From Bacillota bacterium (GTDB lineage Bacteria > Bacillota > Clostridia > Tissierellales > Sedimentibacteraceae): a stretch of DNA of 15,985 bases. The notes under the pieces were generated by a model that was given only the letters and a program-made list of their open reading frames with translations, did no database searches and was not told the origin of the DNA. Positions within the stretch are counted from its first letter, which is position 1, and the number at the start of each line of letters is the position of its first letter. Positions 8,814 to 14,362 of this stretch are shown here, one piece after another. The stretch lies in the NCBI GenBank assembly GCA_023425285.1, contig JAFACY010000129.1, positions 1-15,985 on the forward strand. The letters are read 5' to 3'. A program made the translations under genes and the position numbers.

Positions 8814-8818
8814 GGAGG
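8814..8818 (+). promoter_or_regulatory. Ribosome binding site that points to an AUA start
   Basis: A strong ggagg (8814-8818) lies after the stop of the first DUF881 gene. There is no in-frame ATG, GTG or TTG within the normal distance. The codon 8 nt downstream is ATA (8827-8829), followed by AAACTTAAT, which would read as a typical N-terminus MKLN. The first TTG in frame (8851) is 32 nt away and has no ribosome site of its own. Confidence 0.6.
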
Positions 8819-8826
8819 AGATTGCC

Positions 8827-9537
8827 ATAAAACTTAATATACAAAATATTTTGTTGTTTCTTCTTGTTTTAATTGCATCCAGTGTGGTAGTAAGCGGCGT
8901 AGATTTGAAAATAGATGAAAACACAGTATATCTTATAAAGGATTTGGATAAATACGAAAAAATCATCGCAGATATGAGGACAGTTGTTGATAATCTGAAA
9001 AGAGAAACAGTTGAGCAAAAAAAACATATCAACGACTATGAAAATAATCAGCATTCAGCCGATATAATGAGTATAAACTCTGAAATAGAAAGACTCAAGC
9101 TATACAGCGGATTTGTTGACTTAAGAGGACCCGGGATATATCTGACGGTTTCGGACAGCACCATAGAGGATGAAAGCATTGATATAATGAAGAGGCTTAT
9201 ACACGATGTTGACATAACCGTATTGCTCAATGATTTAAAGGCAGCAGGTGCAGAGGCAATAGTGGTCAACAGCAAAAGAATTATCAATGTATCAGAAGTG
9301 GTTTGTGCAGGTCCATTACTTGGTATAAACGGAGAGAAAGTTTCAGCTCCGTTTTTAATAAGTGCCATCGGTGATATGGATGCATTGTATGATGCTGTTA
9401 ATGAAGAGGGAACATATGCTTATGAATTAAAAAATAAGTATGGGATGGAGGTTGTTACAAGAAAGACTTATGTATTGGTTCCTAAATTCCATGGAGATGA
9501 TTATCAGATAAATTTTGCAACAAGCATAGAAAGGTAA
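8827..9537 (+). CDS. DUF881 membrane protein (YlxX/YlxW-like), copy 2, probable AUA start
   Basis: This is a tandem paralogue of the preceding gene. Starting at ATA 8827 the protein is 236 residues, matching the 237 of copy 1. It has a membrane anchor at about 7-24, a shorter coiled coil (about 38-92) and a DUF881 core with LKLYSGFVDLRGPGIYLT, GAEAIVVNSKR and FLISAIGD. The start is unusual: frame and ribosome-site spacing favour AUA; AUU (8821) touches the ribosome site and TTG (8851) lacks one. If TTG is used, the protein is 228 residues and still keeps most of the anchor. Weaker initiation could lower its level relative to copy 1. A sequencing error at an original ATG is the main alternative. 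Function is not known; envelope or division involvement is inferred from context. Confidence 0.8.
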   Translation: MKLNIQNILLFLLVLIASSVVVSGVDLKIDENTVYLIKDLDKYEKIIADMRTVVDNLKRETVEQKKHINDYENNQHSADIMSINSEIERLKLYSGFVDLRGPGIYLTVSDSTIEDESIDIMKRLIHDVDITVLLNDLKAAGAEAIVVNSKRIINVSEVVCAGPLLGINGEKVSAPFLISAIGDMDALYDAVNEEGTYAYELKNKYGMEVVTRKTYVLVPKFHGDDYQINFATSIER

Positions 9538-9547
9538 GGGTCTTGGT

Positions 9548-9883
9548 ATGATTTATGTTATAGTGGGAGTAGTTCTTGGCATTATTGCGGGAATGAATTT
9601 AAATTTGATTTACAGTCCCGAATATGCAGTATATATTTCACTGGGTATACTTGCTATTATTAATGTGATTTTTAATATGCTTAGCGATAACGTTAAAGGC
9701 GAGCTCACATTAAAAAAAAGCACTATTTACTTAGCATGTGACTTGTTCTTCGGATTGTTATTGGGATATGTGGGGGAACAGTTGGGACTTCCTATATATC
9801 TGGCAGCTGTTTTTGCATTCGGAAATAATATATATAAGAATTTACGAAATATTATCAACGTTATGCTCGAAAAGCACAATTAA
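9548..9883 (+). CDS. sbp: Small basic protein Sbp, DUF1290 membrane protein
   Basis: A 111-residue membrane protein with three to four hydrophobic segments (about 2-20, 26-45, 58-80 and a shorter one near 84-97). Its ending, GLPIYLAAVFAFGNNIYKN, matches the conserved C-terminal part of the small basic protein family, which lies between ylxX and the ftsA/ftsZ genes in B. subtilis. The middle region between segments 2 and 3 (about residues 40-58) looks divergent: the glycine-rich stretch I expect there is missing, and SDNVKGELTLKK stands in its place. Function is unknown. The ATG is 7 nt after taaggg (9535-9540) and 10 nt after the preceding stop, consistent with the same operon. Confidence 0.8.
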   Translation: MIYVIVGVVLGIIAGMNLNLIYSPEYAVYISLGILAIINVIFNMLSDNVKGELTLKKSTIYLACDLFFGLLLGYVGEQLGLPIYLAAVFAFGNNIYKNLRNIINVMLEKHN

Positions 9884-9931
9884 AAATATGTCTTCTCTTA
9901 TAACGGAGGATGATAAAAAAATATTGAAAAA

Positions 9932-9948
9932 AAACGGACAAACCGTTT
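9932..9948. other. Small hairpin with A-tract, possible minus-strand terminator
   Basis: The arms aaacgg (9932-9937) and ccgttt (9943-9948) form a 6-bp stem with a 5-nt loop. Eight A residues in the 9927-9934 run become a U-tract on the minus strand, so it has intrinsic-terminator form only for antisense transcription, although no minus-strand gene is nearby. On the plus strand only three T follow, so it would stop sbp transcription weakly at best, allowing read-through to ftsZ. Confidence 0.35.
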
Positions 9949-9958
9949 AAAAATATGT

Positions 9959-9986
9959 ATGAAAATTATTAAGCTTATGATATAAT
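9959..9986 (+). promoter_or_regulatory. Probable sigma-A type promoter of ftsZ
   Basis: A perfect TATAAT (9981-9986) lies 55 nt before the ftsZ ATG. The best -35 match is atgaaa (9959-9964), four of six to TTGACA with a 16-nt spacer, so it is weak. The predicted transcript start is near 9993. The 158-nt gap before ftsZ, in an otherwise tightly packed block, supports a separate promoter here. Confidence 0.45.
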
Positions 9987-10041
9987 GCATATATTATATT
10001 AAAATACTGAAGAAAATTCTCTTTTTATAGGAGGTCAATAT

Positions 10042-11103
10042 ATGTTTCAATTTGAAGAACCATCAGAAAGATTAGCCAATATAAAGGTTATCGGTGTTGG
10101 TGGAGGCGGAAATAACGCCGTTAACAGAATGATAGATGCCGGAGTCAGAGGCGTAACTTTTATCAGCGTAAATACGGACAAGCAAGCATTGTACACATCT
10201 AAGGCGGATATTAAATTCCAGATAGGTGAAAAATTAACCAACGGTCTCGGTGCCGGTTCAAAGCCTGAAATAGGTGAGAGGGCGGCTGAAGAAAACAAGC
10301 AGGATATTGCCGAGTTGGTTGAAGGAGCCGATATGGTGTTTATAACGGCAGGTATGGGAGGCGGAACCGGTACAGGTGCTGCACCTTATATAGCAAGCAT
10401 TGCAAAACAGCAAGGCATACTCACTGTTGCCGTTGTTACAAAGCCTTTTATGTTTGAAGGAAAAAGCAGAGCAAAGAACGCTGAATTAGGTTTGAAAAAA
10501 TTAAAAGAAAGTATAGATACATTGGTGGTTATACCTAATGACAAGCTGCTTGAGATTTCAGACAAGAAAACAACTATGCTTGAAGCCTTTTCGCTTGCAG
10601 ATGATGTATTGAGACAGGGTATCCAGGGTATATCCGATTTAATTGCCATACCGGCAATAATGAATTTGGACTTTGCGGATGTTGAAACAATTATGTCTAA
10701 CCAAGGTCTGGCACACATGGGTATAGGACAGGCAACAGGTGAAAACAGAGCGTTGAATGCCGTTAAGCAGGCTATTCAAAGTCCGATGCTGGAAACATCG
10801 ATAAACGGAGCAAGAGGCGTGTTGTTAAACATCACAGGCGGAACTAACATGGGTATCCATGAAGTAAATGAAGCAGCTAAGCTGATAGAAGAAGCTGCGG
10901 ACCCGGAAGCAAATATAATTTTTGGAGCAAATATTGACGAAAGTATTGGAGATTCTATAAAAATTACCGTTATTGCAACCGGTTTCGGTGAAAATGCCGA
11001 CAAGTTGATGAAGGACATTAAGGTAACCGGTAAGGATGAAAAGGATAAATCAAAGGAGAATCCATTCGATTTCCAAATACCATCCTTCTTGAATAAAAAA
11101 TAG
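10042..11103 (+). CDS. ftsZ: Cell-division GTPase FtsZ
   Basis: This tubulin-like GTPase polymerises into the cytoplasmic division ring and recruits the divisome. It has 353 residues. Seen: the nucleotide-binding start VIGVGGGGNNAVNRM (about 16-30), tubulin signature GGGTGTG at 106-112, and the T7 loop NLDFADVE that completes the neighbour's GTPase site. The disordered C-terminal linker is short and charged (roughly 20 residues), ending in the conserved tail peptide FQIPSFLNKK, which in the family binds FtsA, SepF or other membrane tethers. The ribosome site aggaggt (10029-10035) is 6 nt from the ATG. No ftsA precedes it, and a terminator follows directly. The spoIIGA-sigE-sigG genes found after ftsZ in many spore-formers are not here. 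Confidence 0.98.
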   Translation: MFQFEEPSERLANIKVIGVGGGGNNAVNRMIDAGVRGVTFISVNTDKQALYTSKADIKFQIGEKLTNGLGAGSKPEIGERAAEENKQDIAELVEGADMVFITAGMGGGTGTGAAPYIASIAKQQGILTVAVVTKPFMFEGKSRAKNAELGLKKLKESIDTLVVIPNDKLLEISDKKTTMLEAFSLADDVLRQGIQGISDLIAIPAIMNLDFADVETIMSNQGLAHMGIGQATGENRALNAVKQAIQSPMLETSINGARGVLLNITGGTNMGIHEVNEAAKLIEEAADPEANIIFGANIDESIGDSIKITVIATGFGENADKLMKDIKVTGKDEKDKSKENPFDFQIPSFLNKK

Positions 11104-11115
11104 ATTATTATAGAT

Positions 11116-11140
11116 AAGACGGTAAAAGCCGTCTTTTTTT
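11116..11140 (+). terminator. Intrinsic terminator after ftsZ
   Basis: The arms aagacgg (11116-11122) and ccgtctt (11129-11135) make a 7-bp stem with loop taaaag, followed by a run of T to 11140. It begins 12 nt past the ftsZ stop and ends the dcw transcript. Confidence 0.88.
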
Positions 11141-11141
11141 C

Positions 11142-11170
11142 TTGCAATATCTACTCATATGTGATATTCT
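11142..11170 (+). promoter_or_regulatory. Candidate promoter of the ABC-F gene
   Basis: TTGCAA (11142-11147), a 17-nt spacer and TATTCT (11165-11170) with an upstream TGa (extended -10, 11162-11164) lie directly after the ftsZ terminator. Each hexamer matches consensus at four of six. It would give a leader of about 50 nt. A weaker alternative is TTGAAT at 11180 with an AT-rich -10 near 11204. Confidence 0.4.
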
Positions 11171-11226
11171 GTTTAATGTTTGAATTTTGATAGATAAAAA
11201 TAATATATATGGTAAGGAATGATTAA

Positions 11227-12816
11227 ATGATTACAGTATCAAATTTATCGCTTCAATTTGGAGGAAGTAAACTTTTTAATGATGTTAATTTAAAGTTTGT
11301 TCCGGGAAACTGCTACGGAGTAATCGGTGCAAACGGGGCAGGAAAATCTACTTTCCTGAAAATATTGTCGGGAGAGATTGATTATACCACAGGAGAAATA
11401 GTAATACCAAATAACGTCAGAATGTCCGTTTTAAAACAGGACCACTTTATGTACGACGATTATTCCGTTATGGAAACAGTTATAATGGGCAACAAAAGGT
11501 TGTATGAAATAATGAAGGAAAAGGACGCCCTGTATGCAAAAGAAGATTTCACCGATGAAGATGGTGTGAAGGCTTCTGAACTTGAAGGAGAATTTTCCGA
11601 AATGAACGGCTGGGATGCTGAAACGGAAGTTGCACAGGTACTTCAGGGTTTAGGCGTAAGCACGGAGCTGCATTATTCATATATGAGGGATTTAAACGGC
11701 GGTGACAAGGTCAAGGTAATGCTTGCTCAGGCATTGTTCGGCAGACCGGGAATTATACTCCTTGACGAGCCTACAAACAACCTGGATATTGATTCTATAG
11801 ACTGGCTGGAGGACTTCCTGCTGGATTTTGAAGGTCTTGTAATTGTTGTATCCCACGACAGGCACTTTTTGAATACTGTTTGTACACATATAGTTGATAT
11901 AGATTACAAAAAAATTAAAATGTATGTCGGCAACTATGACTTCTGGTATGAATCAAGCCAGTTGATGCAGCAGCTGATGAGAGACCAGAACAGAAAAAGA
12001 GAAGATAAAATCAAGGATTTACAAAACTTTATCCAGCGTTTCTCTGCTAACAAATCTAAATCCAAGCAAGCAACATCAAGAAGAAAGCTCCTTGAGAAAT
12101 TGGAAATTGAAGAAATGCCTGCATCATCCAGAAGATATCCGTTCGTTAAATTTACTCCTGACAGGGAGGTAGGCAATGAAATACTGACGGTTGAAGGCTT
12201 ATCAAAGAAAATAGACGGCATGGATGTGTTGAAGAATATTTCATTCAGAATTAACAGAGATGACAAAATATGCTTCATAGGTGAAAATGAACTTGCACAG
12301 ACAACCTTGTTTAAAATATTGACAGGTGAAATGGAGCCGGATACGGGAACTATTAAGTGGGGACAAACAATAACCAAATCATATTTCCCTAAAGATAACT
12401 CCGAATTTTTTGATGATGTGAAGTTGAACCTCGTTGACTGGATGAGACAGTTCTCCGAGGATCAGTCAGAAAGCTTCCTGAGAGGATTTTTGGGGCGTAT
12501 GCTGTTCTCCGGAGATGATGCACTGAAACCTGCAAATGTATTGTCCGGAGGAGAAAGGGTGCGATGCATGCTTTCGAGAATGATGCTTTCCGGATCTAAT
12601 GTTCTTGTACTTGACCAGCCGACAAACCATCTGGATCTGGAATCAATAACCGCATTAAACAACGGTTTGATTGACTTCAAGGAAATTGTGCTGTTCTCGT
12701 CACACGACCATCAGTTCATTCAGACAATTGCAAACAGAATTATCGAGCTGACTGAAGACGGTATGATAGACAGAGCTATGACATATGATGAATATATAGA
12801 TAGAAGAAAAATGTAA
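11227..12816 (+). CDS. ABC-F family ATPase, YbiT/YkpA-like, with degenerate second site
   Basis: This is a soluble twin-ATPase protein of the ABC-F class, whose members act on the ribosome as translation factors or resistance proteins. It has 529 residues and no membrane segments. NBD1: Walker A GANGAGKST (34-42), signature-like LNGGD (156-160), Walker B ending LLDEPTNNLD (E181) and VSHDRHF. The linker (about 240-310) is the tRNA-contacting region of the class and is rich in Lys/Arg/Gln. NBD2: GENELAQTT (352-360), where Gln358 replaces the Walker A Lys; signature LSGGE (439-443); Walker B LVLDQPTNHLD, where Gln464 replaces the catalytic Glu. One composite site looks intact and the other degraded. 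Overall it most resembles housekeeping YbiT/YkpA, so drug resistance is not the first guess. The ATG follows aagga (11214-11218). Confidence 0.92.
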   Translation: MITVSNLSLQFGGSKLFNDVNLKFVPGNCYGVIGANGAGKSTFLKILSGEIDYTTGEIVIPNNVRMSVLKQDHFMYDDYSVMETVIMGNKRLYEIMKEKDALYAKEDFTDEDGVKASELEGEFSEMNGWDAETEVAQVLQGLGVSTELHYSYMRDLNGGDKVKVMLAQALFGRPGIILLDEPTNNLDIDSIDWLEDFLLDFEGLVIVVSHDRHFLNTVCTHIVDIDYKKIKMYVGNYDFWYESSQLMQQLMRDQNRKREDKIKDLQNFIQRFSANKSKSKQATSRRKLLEKLEIEEMPASSRRYPFVKFTPDREVGNEILTVEGLSKKIDGMDVLKNISFRINRDDKICFIGENELAQTTLFKILTGEMEPDTGTIKWGQTITKSYFPKDNSEFFDDVKLNLVDWMRQFSEDQSESFLRGFLGRMLFSGDDALKPANVLSGGERVRCMLSRMMLSGSNVLVLDQPTNHLDLESITALNNGLIDFKEIVLFSSHDHQFIQTIANRIIELTEDGMIDRAMTYDEYIDRRKM

Positions 12817-12817
12817 G

Positions 12818-12868
12818 AAAACAATTGGGGTCAGTTCGGAAATGAACTGACCCCAATTGTTTTTCCGT
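12818..12868. terminator. 20-bp perfect hairpin and T-tract after the ABC-F gene, possible repeat element
   Basis: The arms aaaacaattggggtcagttc (12818-12837) and gaactgaccccaattgtttt (12844-12863) are fully complementary with a 6-nt loop ggaaat. T residues follow, so it should terminate the ABC-F transcript; A residues on the left make it bidirectional in form. A 20-bp perfect stem is longer than the other terminators here (7-11 bp). Its ggggtcag core resembles dispersed REP-type palindromes known to me from other genomes, so it may be a repeat copy co-opted as terminator. Confidence 0.75.
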
Positions 12869-12934
12869 TTTTCTAAAAGCACTGCAAAAAACGTTTTTGT
12901 AAATAATTAGCAATAAAAAAATCTGCAATAAATA

Positions 12935-12963
12935 TTGACAAATGAGTGTCTATGTGCTAATCT
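12935..12963 (+). promoter_or_regulatory. Strong promoter of the cold shock gene
   Basis: A perfect TTGACA (12935-12940), a 17-nt spacer and TAATCT (12958-12963) preceded by TGc (extended -10, 12955-12957). Transcription should start near 12970, giving a leader of about 130 nt before the csp ATG at 13100. Confidence 0.7.
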
Positions 12964-12969
12964 AAATAT

Positions 12970-13099
12970 GTATTACAGAGTATTTATGGATTTCACATGT
13001 TTTTTAGATATTATATGTGGTTGCTGTATATATAATATGTAAAAGCGTGTGAATTTTTTTATACAATGCAATATAATTATTAATTTTTAGGAGGTACTC
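12970..13099 (+). promoter_or_regulatory. Long AT-rich 5' leader of csp mRNA with alternative pairings
   Basis: The inferred untranslated leader is about 130 nt. The segment ttcacat (12992-12998) can pair locally through cacat with atgtg (13015-13019), or instead through ttcaca with tgtgaa (13048-13053), which lies nearer the ribosome site (aggaggt, 13089-13095). Long refolding leaders are known in E. coli cspA mRNA, where they sense cold. Whether this one does so is inference; the pairings are short. Confidence 0.35.
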
Positions 13100-13300
13100 A
13101 TGGCACAGGGTACAGTTAAATGGTTTAACTCAGAAAAAGGATTTGGATTTATCACAAAAGAAGATGGAAATGACGTATTCGTACATTTCTCAGCTATCCA
13201 GGGAGATGGATTCAAGACTTTAGAGGAAGGTCAAAAAGTTAGTTTTGATGTTACTCAAGGAAACAGAGGAGACCAAGCAGCTAACGTTACAAGAATATAA
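13100..13300 (+). CDS. csp: Cold shock protein, CspA family
   Basis: A single cold-shock domain of 66 residues that binds single-stranded RNA/DNA and acts as an RNA chaperone or antiterminator. Both nucleic acid-binding motifs are intact: RNP1 KGFGFI (about residues 14-19) and RNP2 VFVHF (about 26-30). The start MAQGTVKWFNSEKG is the standard family N-terminus. A full consensus ribosome site aggaggt lies 4 nt before the ATG. It is a monocistronic unit with its own promoter, long leader and terminator. Bacteria usually hold several paralogues, so the number or letter of this one cannot be assigned, nor can cold induction be proven from sequence. Confidence 0.97.
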   Translation: MAQGTVKWFNSEKGFGFITKEDGNDVFVHFSAIQGDGFKTLEEGQKVSFDVTQGNRGDQAANVTRI

Positions 13301-13315
13301 CTGGCAGCTAAAAAC

Positions 13316-13341
13316 AAAAAACCGGGAACCCCGGTTTTTTT
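13316..13341 (+). terminator. Intrinsic terminator after csp
   Basis: An A-run then ccggg (13322-13326), loop aac, cccgg (13330-13334) and seven T to 13341. The A and T runs extend the stem to about 11 bp. It lies 15 nt past the csp stop. Confidence 0.9.
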
Positions 13342-13365
13342 CTATGCAAAATATATAATCTCCTG

Positions 13366-13371
13366 TATAAT
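13366..13371 (+). promoter_or_regulatory. Candidate -10 element of the polyprenyl synthase gene
   Basis: A perfect TATAAT, 25 nt after the csp terminator and 40 nt before the chosen start. No good -35 is seen; the best is tatgca at 13343-13348 with 17-nt spacing. Another TATAAT occurs at 13354-13359. The ATG at 13370 overlaps this -10, which argues against that codon being the start of translation. Confidence 0.4.
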
Positions 13372-13411
13372 GAATACAATTGATTTAATAAGATTCACAT
13401 CCGGAGGTACC

Positions 13412-14299
13412 ATGGATTTCAACAGTTGGTTAAAAAATAAAATAAACAATGTGGAAGACTACATAAAAAATGTTATCGTTGAGGAGAACAATCCTCAGGG
13501 TGTAATATATGAGGCAATGAATTACAGCCTGCTTTCGGGAGGAAAGAGATTAAGACCCGTTTTATTACTGGCGTCCTATGAGTTGTTCAGGAACGATTCA
13601 ACACATGTGATGCCGTTTGCATGTATGATGGAAATGATTCATACATATTCTCTGATACATGATGATTTACCTGCTATGGACAATGATGATTACAGAAGAG
13701 GAAGACTGTCAAATCATAAAAAGTACGGTGAAGCAATGGGCATACTGGCAGGAGACGGTCTGCTGAACAAGGCTTTTGAAACAGGTATTAATGCATGCTT
13801 GCATTTCGATGAGAAAATCAGAGGCTTAGAAGCCTTGAATATTATAGCGGCAGCTTCAGGAGCTAATGGCATGATCGGAGGACAGGTGGTTGATATGTCC
13901 GGGCATGAGAAAATAAAAACCTTGGAAGATTTGAGATATATGTACTCATTAAAAACCGGTGCCATAATTAAAAGCAGTATAATCGGAGGAGCTGTATTGG
14001 GTGGAGCAGACGAAGCTCAGCTGAGAGCTCTGGAGGTTTTTGCATCGAAAATAGGATTGGCCTTTCAGATAGAAGACGATATATTGGACGTTACAAGCAC
14101 GCTCGAGAAATTGGGTAAAAAAACAGGCAGCGACATAGCCAACGATAAAATTACCTACTTGTCCTTCGTATCAATAGAAGAAGCACAAAGAGAGGTTGAA
14201 CAACTGACAAAAGAAGCAACCGAGCAATTAAGCATATTCGGCGACAAGGCAAAATATCTGACAAAACTGGCTGAATCACTGACAAAAAGAGACCATTGA
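13412..14299 (+). CDS. ispA: Polyprenyl diphosphate synthase, farnesyl diphosphate synthase type (IspA-like)
   Basis: This all-alpha prenyltransferase condenses isopentenyl diphosphate with allylic diphosphates. It has 295 residues from the chosen ATG, close to the 299 of E. coli IspA. The first Asp-rich motif DDLPAMD starts at D84; the second, EDDILD, covers residues 221-226; GGKRLRP and GQVVDM are also present. The ATG at 13412 is preferred because ggaggt (13403-13408) lies 4 nt upstream. An in-frame ATG 14 codons earlier has no ribosome site and falls within a -10 sequence. Farnesyl diphosphate feeds undecaprenyl phosphate synthesis, linking it to the MraY/MurG steps. Product length (C15 or C20) cannot be fixed by eye. 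The usual neighbours xseB and dxs are absent. Confidence 0.92.
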   Translation: MDFNSWLKNKINNVEDYIKNVIVEENNPQGVIYEAMNYSLLSGGKRLRPVLLLASYELFRNDSTHVMPFACMMEMIHTYSLIHDDLPAMDNDDYRRGRLSNHKKYGEAMGILAGDGLLNKAFETGINACLHFDEKIRGLEALNIIAAASGANGMIGGQVVDMSGHEKIKTLEDLRYMYSLKTGAIIKSSIIGGAVLGGADEAQLRALEVFASKIGLAFQIEDDILDVTSTLEKLGKKTGSDIANDKITYLSFVSIEEAQREVEQLTKEATEQLSIFGDKAKYLTKLAESLTKRDH

Positions 14300-14362
14300 A
14301 CAATAGTTAATGGGTGCACTTTGAAGTGCACCCCTTTTTTACAATCGTTGTGCTATTGTTCA
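14297..14362. repeat. 10-bp inverted repeat spanning both stop codons of ispA and murC
   Basis: tgaacaatag (14297-14306) and ctattgttca (14353-14362) are exact inverted copies flanking the shared terminator. The left copy begins with the ispA TGA stop; the right copy encodes the last murC codons and its TAG stop. It could extend the terminator structure or mark an old rearrangement junction. Confidence 0.5.
14312..14340. terminator. Terminator between convergent ispA and murC
   Basis: gggtgcact (14312-14320), loop ttga, agtgcaccc (14325-14333), then c and a run of T to 14340. It is a strong plus-strand terminator for ispA. Only a short A/T stretch lies on the left side, so its efficiency for murC transcripts is less certain. 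Confidence 0.88.

Noticed and set aside
9888..9950. A 20-residue open frame after sbp (MSSLITEDDKKILKKNGQTV)
   Set aside because: There is no ribosome site before its ATG, and its end coincides with the hairpin at 9932-9948. It is more likely chance than a gene.
13370..13411. Upstream in-frame ATG adding 14 residues to the polyprenyl synthase
   Set aside because: It has no ribosome site, overlaps a TATAAT, and the ATG at 13412 has ggaggt 4 nt upstream.
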